The translations under genes and the position numbers were made by a program. The notes beneath the pieces were generated by a model that did not search any database, was not told the origin of the DNA, and was given only the letters and a program-made list of their open reading frames with translations. Shown in pieces: positions 20,009-35,000 of a DNA stretch of 64,000 nucleotides. The number at the start of each line of letters is the position of its first letter. Positions within the stretch are counted from its first letter, which is position 1. The DNA comes from Himantopus leucocephalus (taxonomy: Eukaryota; Chordata; Aves; Charadriiformes; Recurvirostridae), in contig RSEF01000012.1 in NCBI GenBank assembly GCA_003993805.1, positions 2,831,766 to 2,895,765 on the forward strand, in the 5' to 3' direction.

Positions 20009-23000
20009 GTAAGCGTTTGAACGTGTAGGTTGTTTCAGCAACATTCTTAAATACAATAAGCCACAGGAACTTTGTGTTTGTCAATATTTCTGCACATCCT
20101 CCGGTAAGCAGGCTATTTTGGTAAAAGTTCTGAGGTCCTTGCGGAGCTAGGTATGATTGCCAAAGAATAGCCAAGATAAGTGCCAGTGTAACTTTCTGCA
20201 TTTCTGTGAAGTTTGTTTGTTGCCTTTCTTTTTTTTAACAGCTGCTTTTAATATTTCTATTCCTTCTCCGAACTACCTTTTCTAGCGATACTTAGTTTAG
20301 GTGTTGTAAGCTAAGGTGATGATATGCCATATGGATTTTGGTGCTATGCCCTGTTAAGACCTAGAAGAGAAGCTCCTAATAGTGTGATGTTGATTCTCTT
20401 CAACCACGGCGCTTGCCTCGCCTTCAGAAATACTGGCACTTTCATTGCACGCAGGCTTTTATGAAAACTTTGAGAGTTTAATTCTGTGCATGAGGTTGAC
20501 TCGACCATATATCCCCATGTTCTTGGCCACGTTCCCTCATAAGACATTTTTTAATGTCACTGGAACTGTTTTAAAGATTTGTCTGCAACTGGACCTGCAC
20601 AGCGTTATATTTTTCTTAGTTTATATTCCTCTGGTTATTACTAGGCCCTGTGTTTGCAAGAGGGCTCTGGGTATAAAAATAAAAATTGAGGCACCAAGAG
20701 CTAGTGTTTTCCTCTGTTGTGCGTAACTTTTTCATTCTTTGCTCACGTGTCCACCTCAGTTACTTGAATATAAGTGTAATAAAGGTACTTCCTCGTGGCA
20801 TACCTTAGGTTTCTGCAATAAGAATACTTCAAATAATTGTCCAACTGTAATGTGTTGAAAGCTGATGACATTTCAGCTATGAAAACTGGTATCCTTCAGA
20901 ACATGGCTTAATGGTATTGGTAGGAGTGTGATTGTGTTTTGTGATGATATCAGTAGTGCTGTTCTGCTGATTTTTAAGTGGATTTTATTGGCATCATTCT
21001 TTACTGTATTGGGTGGGGAATTCTAACCTTGAACTACGTTTTAGTTACTGTTCTATGTGGTGGTGAGACAGGGGCATGTTGCTAGCAAATCTGTATATGG
21101 TTTGACTAACTGTGCAAATGTCACCTTGCATTCTGTTGGTGAGTGATTCTGTAGTGAAACTGCAAGAACATGACTTGCTGTAGTTGCTAAGGAAATGTCC
21201 ACTGATTTGGGTAGCATTTGGTGTTATTTTAAAATGTGTTGATATTTTATTCTATTTTTTTTAAATGTATTGGAGCCTTGCTTAGATAAAAAAATCAGAT
21301 AGCTCCCTCTCAAAAAAAAAAAAAACAAAAACCCCAAACAAGCAACAAACCTCACTGGGTTTTGAAAAACTGTCTTAAGAGGAAATCTCTTCCTGAGTGG
21401 TTTTATGCAACTATCAGGAGGGCTCATAGCTACAGTGTTGCAAACTTGGTGTAAGACAGACAGTCCAGAGGCACGAACACAAGATCACCTTGAATGTCGA
21501 TTGTTGGCATATTCCGGTGAGGCATCCTCAAAGGCTGAACTGATAGCTTTCAGCGTTTTGCCAGTTTAGACTCCAACACAAGGAAGCATAATTGAGTCTC
21601 TGTAGTATGTTAATAGAGCATGTTTGGTAACCTCTGCTTTTATGTGCCTCACGATGACGTGTTAAGTTATCCGTTTCTAATACTGCCCGGAGAGCTTAAG
21701 CTCAAGTGGTTCCTCACAGGCGTGTGCTGGTGATGGTAATGAACGAACACACCAGCTGGTGGAACCTTGAACAGCTGCAGAGCTGTGTGCAGTGCAGGAC
21801 TATGTGGATTGCTACCATCATTAACCCATTAATATTGCAGGTATTCCCTGTTGAGTGCTTCTGGAAATTGTGCTGAAATGGGAGCACCCAAGTTTACTTT
21901 CTCACATCTGTCGTATGCTGCCTCATCTTAAACTGCCAAACATCAATATCTTCTGCGGATCTTAGACTGTTACACAACTCTATAAAAGTTTAGAGAAGAA
22001 TGTGCTGCTGTGTAGATTTCAGACTCTAAGCACGTTATGAATAATACTGTCTTTATTTCTACAGTGGGAGCCAAGAAGAAAGGTTTGCTCCCGGGTGGAA
22101 CAGGGAATATCCTCCTTCCCTTGATAGTCTTGCTCAAGAAAGACACTCTGGCAACTTCTCTGGCAGAGAATCACTTCCTTTTGATATCCAGGCATTCACA
22201 GGCCTCCTCAATCCTCAGTTTGCCAACAGAGAGGAACCTTCTTTCAGCTTTGGAGCTAGAGATGGACCACGTAGTGACTTCAGAGGTGGGGAGGGGCACC
22301 ATGATTTCAGGGGCAGAGATTTCCCACCATCTGACTTCCAGGGCAGAGACGAGTCTCAGATGGATTTCAGAGGTAGGGAGCCACCTTCTTCTGAGTATAG
22401 GGGCAGGGATATGTACTCTGGAGACTTCCGGGAGAGAGAAGGGCCACCTATGGACTTCAGGGGTGGGGATGTTCCTTCAGTGGACTACAGGAACAGGGAA
22501 ACGTTCCGTATGAACTACAGGGATAGGGAGGCACATAATATGGATTATAGGGGCAGAGATGAACCTCCATCAGACTTCAGGGGAAGGGGGTCTTTTGATC
22601 TAGACTTCAGAGGTCGAGATGGATCTCATTCAGACTTCAGGGCAAGAGATGTGTCTGAGTTAGACTACAGGGGCAGAGAGCATTCCTATTCAGACTTTAG
22701 AAATAGGGATGTACCTGATTTGGACTTCAGGGGTGTGGGCACCTCTGATTTGGACTTCAGAAACAGAAATGCACCATCGTCAGACTTCAGAAATAGGCAC
22801 AGGTCCCGGTCTGATCAGGATTTTAGGAACAGAGATGTGGCTCCTCCTATGGACTTTTCAGATAGGGAAATGCCTCCTGTGGATCAAAGCCTTGTAGATT
22901 TTAGGCGCAACCAATCTACTGTACCTTTAGCAGAAAGAGAGGGCTCTGGTTTAAGCACCAGCAAGAGAGAGGAATCTGCACTTGGTCTAGATAGAACTCC

Positions 23001-26000
23001 CTTTGGTAGCCAAAAAGGAGAATTTCAACATTCAGAAGCACCAGCCAGAGAAGAGGAATCCCTCGGATTGGGTCTTGAAGATGATACTTCGCACAATTTC
23101 CAGAATAGCCGTGGACCTCTTCCTGCTCTTCAGGACCAAGAGGAGCAACCTCAGACCTTTGCTAACAAGCAGCAACAGCAGCAGCTTTCTGGGGGGGAGC
23201 AGCAGAGATCCGATTCTGATCTTGGGTTAAAGGGTGAAGGCGGCCTGGATTTCCTTGGAAGGCAAGATACTGACTACCGAAACATTGAGTATCGTGATGT
23301 GGATCACCGACTGCCAGGGCATCAGATGTTTGATTATGAACATGGCAAGTCCTTTTCAGAAGGAAAACCCAGCAAAGATTCTAGGCCCTATAAGAGCCTT
23401 CAGGTAGGTGGTTTTGTCAATTGATATTTCTGTTGAAACACGTGTTGGCCAAAGAATGGAAGGAGCTGGGAAGGAGTCTTCCATTCATATCCCATCACTT
23501 CAGTTCTGTCCTAATTCATTGTCCTTCTCTGGGATCATCCTCATGCTCCGGGTTGTTTTAATGGGCACACTTTCTATCTCTGAAATACTTTCTTCTCAAG
23601 AGAAATGCAATTTAGAAATTGAAAATTGCTAAATACATAGAATCAGATTTGGTTCAGAAAGTCCCCAAGTTGAAAATGACCAGACAAAGGGAGGGTGTTA
23701 TGGGGGAAGTAGTGTATAGAAGAACTTATTTTCTCCTGGACATCGCTTATGAGCACTACCAGAGAGAAGCTACTGCCTTAGGTGGACCTGTGTAGACCAG
23801 TACAGCTGTTCTCATGCATGCTTTATTTCCCTTCAAAGTTAACTTTGAAATCTGAAGTTAGTGGTAACTGCTGAGTTAATAACTACTATTGAATTTGAAT
23901 CTCCCACTGCTGGAAAGCAGAGAGAGGTGATTTGCCTGTTTTCTTTTCCTGGACCTAGATCTCATTGTGAAGCTCAATGAGCATATGAAGCTAGTGATGC
24001 TCGTCCTGCAGAGCTCTCTGAATCTTAAACAGTACTGTGGTTAAAGATTTGAGCCAGTCCGCTTATGGGCCTTTGCCTTTGAATTATATCCTGCTTTATT
24101 TTGTGACTGTTTGTGTATTTTGTGAGCTAGCATCTCTCATTTGTAAAAACCATCTTGATTATGTGAACTCAAGGACCAAGATTACCGGACCTGTCCCAAA
24201 TACGTGAAGCCAAGCAAGCTCATTCGGCTAGGAGGAGTGCCTGAAACTGCCACAAAGGATGATGTAAGTGGAATGTTTTTAATCCAAAATTCATTGCAAA
24301 ATTTTCAAAACTTCTATCATGTGTTTCTAAATGTACCATTTTTAAGCTTGGTCAATGTAGTTCAGATGGTCTGTCATTTTCCCCAGGGAAAATCCAGATT
24401 TAGAAGTCATTGCAATTTTACTTTTTATCTGATTATTCTGGGTTTTGGGGAGTCTGGAAGTGACGAGTTTTTCTGCAGTCACTTGTGGGGAGTTGGTGGC
24501 TAAAAGCCTTGACCCTGGACTCTTTAACGTGCCTTACCACCAGCATTGCTTTACATATACCAAATATTGTTATTACTTTGTTATTATATTTTGGACTCAG
24601 AGGAAGTGTAGTGTCTAAGTGCACTTGTTTGTTCTTAGTTACTTGAAATTGCTTAAATGAGATCTTATAAAGATGGAAAAGATGTCTGCTGCTGCTGATT
24701 TTAATAAAAAAAAAATAATCTAGGCTACAAGGTGAAAGAAGCTGCCTTTCCAAAAGCTCCCACTTTGAATTAGGATTTTTTTTGGTGGCAGTTGCAGACA
24801 TAAGAACGCCTACATGCAACAGCTTTTGCTAGCGTTAGCTGTGATGATCAGAGCTGCTGAGGCTTGATACTGGAGAACTCATGGCAGAAACTTTGTCCAT
24901 CGGAGGATGATAAGACTCAGAACAGTCACCCCATGCCCCTTCATTTTCTTAAAGGCAGTAACTGTCTGGCTGAAATGAGGATGACCAACCTATGTGCAGT
25001 TGAATTCTGGTGTGAATGGTGCTCGTTTATTTAAACAAAACCCAAAAATACTTCCCAAAACTTAATAAACAGTTCTCGGGTACTACAGGAACTTAATGGG
25101 GAAAACACGTCGATTTGTAACAGAGCTAACCTAGAAAGAAAAGAAGTCTTGGGGAAAGAGAAACGTACATTAGCAAGAGCTTCAGTTTCTGAGGTTTTAT
25201 TTTGGAGACTGAAGTGGATCTTGGTTTTCCTGTAGATTCTCAATGCTTTCCGAGGGCCTGATGGGACACCGGTGAAGGACTTGCGACTGAAAGATTACAG
25301 TTCAGGTGAGAACGCTTTTCCAGTACTTCTGATTTCAAGTTTACAAAAGGGTGGTTTTCACAATGACGCTTACTTAGGCAGTTTGGTTAAAGTATTTGGT
25401 GCTGTAATTGCAGGTATTTTCAAATGAAAATGCCCACTGAGTTCTGTAGTTTGTCCTCTTGTCTTCAAAACTGATGGCTGTGCTCGTTGCTACTCCAGAG
25501 GTAAATCATGTTTTCCATTGCCTCTGGATAAACATAAGAGCAGTAGGAAAAACAGTAAGGCTGTTCTAATAGCCATCAAGAGTAAAGCCAATACTGACAT
25601 GGGACAGCAGGTTAATTCCCAACTGATTTTTTTAATTATTATTAAATCCTTTCGGATTGTTCTACATATTCTTTCTGAGATGCTCTTACTGTGGAACGTG
25701 CCCTCATGAAACCTGATACATCCTAATGTTTCTCCTTCAGTAACATGAAACTGTTACCCTGCTTAGGTATGAAGACAGGTTAAAAAAAAAAAAAGTAAGT
25801 TTTATAAACAAATATCCAAATATTGGGTCTGGATGCGCTTCCTCATTCAAAGAAGTTTTGCTGTACTTCTGATCAGTATGCATAGGATTCTGAAGAAAGA
25901 AATATTTTACCAGGCTGCTTTGTGAGAGAGTTGTACTGGAACAAAGATGTGCGATGGTAGGAAATGCAGGGTGAGTCCTGGGGATTGGTTTGGATAATAC

Positions 26001-29000
26001 CTAGTAGGAAATACCTGGAAATCAGTATTTTTTTTGCTTTATTTTATTTTTAAACCTAGGAAAGCAGAGGCTTCTACCTTCAGCAGTGCTTTTTCTTATT
26101 ACCAGTATGGGTTGCACATGGAACAGCTGGAATTCTTGGTGTCAGTACATTATATAAAGGCTTCCTATGTGTTTAGTAGCTGGGGAGAGAAACTGGGGCA
26201 GTTGGGTATTTCTCAAGTATATTTTTGTTTCTGGAAGCTGTCAAAGGAGATTTCACAACCTTCTCGTGAACCTTTGAACTAAAGAACACCCCTGTGTCAC
26301 ATAATCTGGTCTGGCCCAACAAGCAGGGCTTAAAGGCCACAGTCAATCTTTCTTGCTTCCTTTCCTCTTTTCTAAGCGTAGTACAGCATGGCTGTCGTCA
26401 CCCGCACGACACTGACTGCAACCCAATAATTGCATCATACTCATTTTTTCCCTGTGCTGATGTGATTTCTCCGTTGNTTGTTTTTTTTTTTTTTCTCTGA
26501 AACACATCCCTTTTCAGTAATAAATCAGCTTGAACTGGCAATCTCTCCATAAGTCTCTTCTCGTGTACGTTACTAGGACTTACTGCCCTCATTAGAGAAC
26601 TGTTGTCTCCTCCTTCCCTTTCCCTGTTTCAAAGGCTATTCAGGATGAGACACAGTGTCTGAAGTTACATGCAGATACTAATCTGCTGGTGGTTGCATGT
26701 AAGATGAGGGTTGCTGTTTTCTGCTGTGTCTCTGAAAGCTGCATTCTATTTCAGTCAGTCTCCTCAGCTGCAAAGTTGGGTGGGTTTTGTTAAGTTTTTC
26801 TGGCAACTGTGGGGAGGGCAATAATGAAGTTAAAATTAGCTCCTATTTTATGAGCTATTTAAAGCTGTTGTTTAACCCTGTCCAGTCAACATCAGTAATT
26901 TAAGCAGTGTAGCATTATTTTAGGTTACGTGGCTACTCCAAAGACTTTGTTTTGCATTATGTCCTGAGGCTGCAAACGCAGCTGCTAATTTAAGCAGCTT
27001 TCTGATCCTTGTTATGCAAGATGGGTACATCTAGGGCAATAAAAGCTTCCTGAATTGTGAAAACAACTTCTTGAAATTGAGTAACTAGAAGCTGTAGTAA
27101 ATTTCGTCCGGCTTTTCACATTAGGTCATCCTGTAGAGAGGTGTGTGAAATCAAATTCATATTAACTTCTGAAAAGCTAAGCCTGTTTGAAACTAGAGGC
27201 CAGTCATGGGCTAAACAATGCTTTTACGAGGGGGCGTGGATGTAAATATTCATAAGAAATAAAAGCAAACTTGCTGGATTACTGATGTCTCTTGGATACA
27301 CCTGGGCCTGCTGGCTGCATTGCTGTATGGGTTCAATGGGACGCCGACAGCCTGGCTCAGAAGAGCGTGTGCTAAGCCTGTCTGAGTGGGTTGTATATTT
27401 TTGAGTGCTGTCCAGAAATGTAAAAAATAACATTAATCATGAGTATGCATGTTGAGTGTATTTGAGAGAAGAATGCCTGCAGCTGTTGGAGAACAATAAC
27501 AACCATAACAAATAATGCACAATTAACTTGAAATAAGCGAGGTTCGGATCAGTTTCACAAAAAGATAACGCTTATCATAAAGCTTATCTCAGCAGCTTCA
27601 ACATGATGATTCCACTCCACTGTATGATCTTTTACAAGACTCTCTTTTGGGGGAAAATATCTCGTTGATTTTTCCTGGAAAAAAACAGCTCAACTTCTTT
27701 ATAAAGCCCTTTCTTTTTACATACTGTGTATGTGCTAAGGCAAGCGTATTTTCACTGAAGGTTTTGCTGAGCATGGAACGCTGTTCTTAATATACCTGGT
27801 GTGATTTTAGTATGCATTCAAGCTGTTCATTCTTTAGATTGTTTTGTCTCTGAAGCCCACAGACTGAAACGGTGGCTAGATTTTAAATAAGGTAGTGAAA
27901 GGAGAGACCTTAAAAAGTGGCACAGTAATTCTATTTAAATCAAAAAGGCAGATATTTACAGACAATGATGAAATATCAAAGTCAGACTTTATAGTATTAC
28001 CCTACACAACATTAACTTGTGATTTCCATCAGTTAGATTTTTGAATTGATGCCTGTACATTCAGTCTGAAACTATCAAATCCATATGTCGGGGGAAGAAG
28101 GCTTATTCCACCGTAATGTGTAAGCCTTGGCAGAAATAACTGTGTTAGATTGTTGGCTTATCTTTCAGCTTGCCTTTTCAAGTGTGTTTGGTCATGCCTG
28201 TTCGATTAATCATTACGAAGAATAAACCCTGAGGTGATAGTGGAGTCTTCTCAAAGACCATCAACTGCTTTAGTCTGCAGTATCTCCTCTTGCCTCTTGC
28301 TGCCTCGTGCGGAGGCAGCACTGCGGGTGTGCTGTTGCTTCGGTAGATAGTAGCGGTGATGACTTGTCAGCAGCCCTCTGAGAAGGGGTTGTCAGTAATG
28401 GCTTGTGAGCTCCCCTTGTCCCATCTGAAGGTACTTGTCTCTGCTCATGGGGGTCAAGGCTTTCGTGTGGCTTTACAGAGTGGGGCTCCCTCTGCGGAGC
28501 TGTTAGTGCAGCCTGTAACAGCACCAGGCTACTTGTGGCATGGTGTCTGTCGTTCGCCTGTTACTGTCTGCGCGCTTGTGCTGGTGCTGATGGCCAGGAA
28601 CTTGAACCCAGTACCTTCTGACCTTCGAGGAATCTAACATGAACACACCTTGTCCTGGGTTTGATTTTGGTCATATTTTAAACTTATCTCCTGCCTGATT
28701 CTCATCAAACTTTATTTCTGCTTTCCTGACTAATGTCAAATATAAGCAAAGTCTGAGATATCATCTTCAGTGTCTGATGTGCACAGAACTCTTTGGCTGA
28801 ACACCCATGTGCACGCTGGAGAAGAGAGCACACGGAGTTATCTTTATCTTAAAGTACTGCTTGTGATGAGCTATTCACCCTTAAAAGATGCTGCAGTGAT
28901 GTCCATGTAATAAGTGAAAACATGAAGCGTACTGAGCCTTCTGTTCAAATCATTCTGCTGGATACAGTCTGCGGTGGGACAAGCTTGGAACGTGTGTTTT

Positions 29001-32000
29001 CCAGCCAGGATTCACGTTAGGGTTAGTACCAGCAGCTGGGAAAAGCTGTTCAGGGAAAGCGAGCCTGAGAAATTGCTGGCAGCCCACAAGGTTATTCTAG
29101 CTTACTCTACAAGCCCATCTGGGGAACCAAGAGGAGTTTTTGCTCAGCTCGAGAACCCGGTGGAGAATGGACACACTGAGCAAGATGGAGAGCAGCATGC
29201 GCAGAGAGGAGCTCTGTGAAGCAGACCTGGAGGGAACAGGTGAGCTGGATTGCAGAAGGAACAATGAGGTCTACCCCAGCCCCTTTATGTACCCTCTAAA
29301 TTAGTGCAGCGCTTCAGAAATTGGGAGATTTGGGTTTGTTAACTCTCTTTTGACCCTTCTGAATACTCACTTTTGAACCCTGGGTGGGGAGGGAATGCAA
29401 TGCTGCACCCCTGGGGAGCAAAGCACCCATGGAGATGGGATGACTGGAGCAGGGAGGAGCTCTCTGAGCAGCAGTAGTGCTTGGGGCCATCCATTGGGGC
29501 ATGTCCACGTGGGTACAGGTGGCTGATGCTAAAGGACAGGCATCCTCCTGTGGTGGAGGTTCATGCAGGAAATGTAGTGTAACCTAAAAATGTGACTAAC
29601 CTAGCAGCGACTTAATGGCAGCTGCCTGCTCAGTTTTGAAAAGCTTTTTGTTTTGGCAAGTACAATTGGCACCAAATGTACTTTATTGCTTGCTTAGTCA
29701 CCTTCTTGCACTTGCATTTCCTTCTAGTTTCGTTTCTCCAGACCTGACCCTTATATGGTGCTTGGAACTGCCCCCCTTATCCCTCCCTTTGTTAAACTTA
29801 AACTGCCCTGGCCAAGTCTTAGAAGAAACTGGATTATCTTGCTTGTTCTCACTGAGCTCTGACACAGTGGTGCCCTGTTAAATATTAATAAGCCCCTTAG
29901 ATAAACCCTTGAAAAGTGTTTTTTTTTTGTTTTCCTCCAAGTGCAGTCCATCCTGTATATTAGAACAGTGAATCACTGGTTTCAGGAATATTTGAAGAAA
30001 CCACTGAAATTTAAAATTGTATTCTTTAGTGTTGTGTTTTGCTAAAACTCCAAGTTTACACTTTGTGATAGAAAAATTGGTACAGATTTTTGAGTGGTGC
30101 ACCTCTCCATGCTAGGGATAAGCCCTTCATTTTCCATGGCCGGAGCGCCTCCTAAGGCAGCGAGATCTCCTCTCCCTTAAGCAGAGCTCCTGTTGCGGCA
30201 GGCACGGCTATGCGTTTGTCTGGCCCACATACAACTGAGTCTTGGCTCTCTCACGTGTGGGTGGGGTTTGGGCTAGTGATGCTCTTGGAGGCCAGAAGCG
30301 CTGCTAAAATACTGCGCTTGCCCCCAGCTCCTGCATGCCACAGGTGCTGTTGTGCTGCAGCTTCCAGGCTTAGGTAGGGCTGGAGAGCTGAGCTCTGCAT
30401 GGCGAGGGGATGTTTCTGGAGGGGTGCAGCAGAACAGTGCTAAACTGAGACCTTTTGTTTCCTTTCAGGAGTGATGCAGTGCCCTTGGGCATACCCCACT
30501 GAAGGGTGGATTTGTGGCCAGCTAGTGGCTTCCTCACCAAGAGGGCTTGGCACCAACCCTATGGAGTTTGATTAGGAGTAGATCCCACAAGGACGTACAT
30601 TCTTTGGTTTGGTACAAAGAACGTGCTACGGGTTGATGTGAGATATCTCTAATACATGCTGTGACGTGGAGGTGCATCTTGCCTGTTGTGCTAATTATAC
30701 AGAAGACAGCTTGGCTCACCATCAAGGCTGGTGCTAATGCACCACAGGAAGAATAATTTCCCATTGCTGTGTTTAGTGCTTTGCACAGTGAAGATTGTGT
30801 GGCCCAGTCTGCTGCATCCGCTACAAATAAGGGCATGCAGATCTCAGGCACTTGCTGAAAGCTGAAGTGATCATCCATGAGCTCACAAGATGCTGTAGCA
30901 CACATGGAGTTTCCTCTTGAAGCACAACCAGATCACCCACTCATCAGCAGAGTTCTTCAGTCTGCAGAGGCTCGCCTTTCAGAAGCTGGGGAAATATCTG
31001 CAGTGCTGATCTGCGTGAAGCAATTGATTCTTGTTTGTAGCCAGAATAGGCTGGCGAGGACTAAAAAAACCACTTGGTTGGCATTAGTCCGTGGTCATCG
31101 ATACCAGTCCTTGCTGGTTTTCCCAGCTGTGTGGGCAGTAGGCTTTTGGCTAGTCTTGCTTGATTTCAGGGCAGCAGTGCATTGTCTCTTGGAAGCAAAA
31201 AGTCATTCCTGCCCATCTTTCCTCATCTATGATGTGGTGGCTTAGGAAACGGGAAGTACAAATCTGTTTTAAGTCAGTGTTTGTGATAGTGATCAGCCTT
31301 GGTTCAAGGTTATTAGGCTGTTCAACAGAAAAGGCAACAAACACGTTCGTCTAGAAAACATGCTCACAGGCTTTCTGACAAGCAAGAATCCTCTCTGTAA
31401 CCCTTTTTGCATCTCCAGCACAAAACTTTGAGGGTTTTCACGGTGTGCTGACATTACTGCATTGATTGCTAAATGACAGATCACCTATCCTGGAGACCGG
31501 GTTCACATCAGCAGCACTTTAAAACCAAGTTCCTGTCTGCAACACCTTCCCATGCCTGCAGCTTCCAGTCCTCTCATGGAGTTTTGTGGTGACCCAGCCT
31601 TCCTTGGATTCCAGGTTTCTGTACAAATATAATGTGATACTTTTGTCTATAATAAAGCTGCATACAGTGCGTATGGTCTTAGTGTTGTGGGGTTTTCCGT
31701 TTTCCCACTGTGCTGGTGTATCATCCTTCTGGGCGAAGCAGGGTTGTCAGCCATCTGGGGCTCTGACCGTTGTAGTTCCTGTCATTTATGGGGCTGCCTG
31801 TGCCCTTTGAGGGTGTCTCAGGGCAGGTCCTTTCTGGGTCTTGTCCTCTGGGATGGAGGGAGGGAGGAGGATGGACTGTAGCACTCTACCATTCAGGATA
31901 CAGCTGTGTTTCGTATCCTGTGGTTTCAGTGCCGTTCTCTTGTGCAGTGCTGTTATGAATGAATGCGTAAGAGTGTACTCTTATACAGAGTGACAGTACA

Positions 32001-35000
32001 AAGTGACAGGCCTTTTTCCAGCAGCCAGGTGTGGCTTGTAAATGCTCAGCCTTTGAAAGGAGTTGGGGATAGGGCTTGTTGCAGATTGTCCTGTTCAGTA
32101 TTCAGCAGCAAGCTTTTCTGGTACAGCTCTTCAGCTTTAGTAGCTCTGAAGACCAATTTGTCTGTGCGGTAAAGAGATCTGACAAATTTATGGACGCTCA
32201 GAATCCACCAGCTGGTATTGAGAGAGTTCTCGGGTTTGGCTTCTGAGCTTGCGTTAGCAGAGATGGAGTGCCACCGTTCCCTGCCGTGCTGCGGGGGTGC
32301 CCTCCAAGTTTTCAGGCTGTGCGGACAGCTTTATTTTCTCTGTTCGCCACGGAAGGCAATATGCTGTTGCCCATCCTCACTGCTATGGCAGGACTCTGCA
32401 TAAGCACAGATACAGCCTCTATTGTGCATATTCAGGAGCTCCTGGCTTCTTGGAAGCAATGAGTGTATTATGCCTGCTAATAATATTACACTGTAATAGC
32501 ATAGAGATACAGAGAAAGCCCCATGTTTTCCAGTATTTTATTATGATGAGGTATTCACTCTTGAGTATGGATGAACTACATCTGCATCTTGCCTTGGAGG
32601 AAACAGAAAAACTTGTGCATGGGGTCATGGGTGTATTGCCAAAATCTCCCACAGATGAGGTGGGCCTTCCTATCAACTAAGGAAGGGCAGATTCTCTGAG
32701 AAGAGCGTGCAAAGTCCTGTCTCCACCACCCGAGCTATGCAAAGGTCAGCGTGTGAGATTGCAGGTTCCTTCAAGGGATGTAGATGTCCTTCACTCTCGC
32801 TCCGTACTTTATGCCGTAGTTGCCTTTGAAACAATAGAACTTTCTTCTCTAACATGAATGGAACTCTGTAGAGCATTTCTTCAGCTGCACTCTGCTTTGC
32901 CATGCTGTCTCTGAAGAGAGCAAGCAGCAAGAATGTCCTTGCTTCAGCAGGCTGGCCATGGCTCTGCTTTAATGTGCTATCTCTCCGAGTCCTAGAAGTG
33001 CCCAAAACTGCAAATAGTTTTCTTCTGTGGCAGTTCTGTCTCATCTTACAGGAAAAAACACAAGTGAAGTGGTGTTGGGATGGTTGAGCAGCTCTCTGCC
33101 TCTGGAGATTCCGTCGTTGTTGTCTTCTGCCCTCAGGCTGCTTGGCCCCACCAGGTAGATGCAGGGACCTCCACCAGGTTCACAGCTGGCCCAGCTGTTC
33201 AGTTTAGCAGAGTGTCTTTTGGCAACCTGTTTTATGGAGTTACAGGAGGCCATCATCTTACCTTCCAGGGCAGAGGAGAGAGAATATCTTTTTATTGCAC
33301 CACAGCAGACTGGGATTTTGTAGCAGTTGTTTTTGAGAAGGCAGGTGGCAGTTCACCATGGACTTTAAGGTTACCTAATGCCTTAAGCTTGTAGGGGTGG
33401 GTGGTAATGTGAGTTACTGCGTGCTCATTCCTAGAATCAAGGAGCTGGATCACCTCTCAAATTGGATGCCTTTGTCATGTTGCTATCATGCCTTCTTTCC
33501 TAAGTATCTTTGGTTTGGCATAGGCAGGGCTGCTGTAGATACGTGATCTTTTCATTTGGCCTCCTAAAATTCCAGAGATTTTTTTTTTTTATGTCTTCAT
33601 GCTGCTTACGGCGTCTGTCAGAACAACATTATGGTTTTCCTTTATTTAGGTCTTTGACATAACAAACTATCATGTGTGTCAGTTGTTCAGTAGAAACTGT
33701 GTGAATATAGAAAATGTCTTATTTTAAATCCTAAGTCTTCGATCTTTTTTTCTGAAGCCAAAGAACAGTGATTTTAAGTCAGGCTTTCAGGATTTTTAGC
33801 CAAACCATGGCATGCTAATGGGGACCTGCTATTTGTTGTCAGAATTCACTTAACTAAAACGCATCTGTTTCAGAGGCAAAATATTCCTTATTCAAATGTT
33901 TGCAGGGCAGCTTTCTGGAGCTCTAACCGTGTCCTTACTCCTAAGTATTAAGTGATTGTGCCCATTTTCAGTGCAGAAAACAACTGAGCGTGCTTTGGGA
34001 ACATCCGTAAAGGATTGTGTATACATAGAAGCACTTAAGGGAGAACAGAAGTCCTCTGGATTCTATGTGCATGTTGTCCTTGTGTTGTCCTTTCACCCGT
34101 CATATACAGCCTGTGATACTGCAGACTTGCACAGCTGAGATGTAGTTAAATAATGTACAAAAGTCCTTTTACACAGTTGACCTAAAACATGGGGAGAGAT
34201 GAGGACACGCATGCTTTATGGCTATGCTAGGGCCAAAATCTGGATGAGGTCAAGTGTTGGAGGACTGTTCCCATTGGAAAGTTCATTTGGATGAGGTAAC
34301 TGTACTGCAGCATGCTCAGAGGTTGCGTGGGGGGGAAATACTGATTTATTTCCTTTTTGACGGAGTCTGTGTCGATCATGTATACTTCTGCCAAAACATA
34401 AAGTCTATTCTATGTTTTTGTCGTTCCCGAAACTGTAGTATTGTACTAATCAGTAAGTGAAGGATCAAATTAAGAAGATACCAGGATTTATATCTTCCTA
34501 TGAAACCTTGCATAGGAATTTAGGCCATCTTGGGTCAAAAAACCCATGCTGTAGTCTTTAGCAGTGATTTTGCTTTGCTGGTTTGATCACTTTGTTTTTA
34601 CTGTTATGACCTGAGGAATACCAGTGGATGTCTGAGAGCTCTTAGTCACAGGGGACATCAGCAGCTTACCTTGGGATGCCTATTGAACCAATTCCTGCCA
34701 TTAGGTGCCTGGCCCCGTGCCTCTGTCAAAATCCCCTGCCCTGCTTCTAGTAACAGCAGCTGAATTGCTGTGTTTTGACGGGGAAACTGTGTGAAGGCTT
34801 TGGAAATACAAATATGCAAGCTCAGCAGCTGACACAAAATGCTGAACCAGCCCTACAGAGGAGACAGGGAAGAGCCCCAACAGTTGGTGGCAGGAGCTTC
34901 TCTAGCTGTTCCCCCTTAAGAACCAGCCTCAAGTCACTTGGTTTTGTTTCAGGCGTCGTGCTCTGGGTAACGTGATTCTTGCTGATTGTGGAAAAATCAG

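Noticed and set aside
22037..22513. A 158-residue frame overlapping RBM6 exon 3
   Set aside because: It starts inside intron 2 and runs out of frame with the conserved RBM6 reading; it is a shadow of the repeat array.
23625..23690. Possible CR1 retrotransposon end (catagaatca)
   Set aside because: Only one copy of the short terminal motif is present, and the following bases do not resemble the CR1 consensus I know. A RepeatMasker run with an avian library would settle this.
31560..31700. Retroposed 3' end near the AATAAA at about 31650
   Set aside because: No poly(A) tract, target-site duplication or recognisable coding sequence accompanies it.
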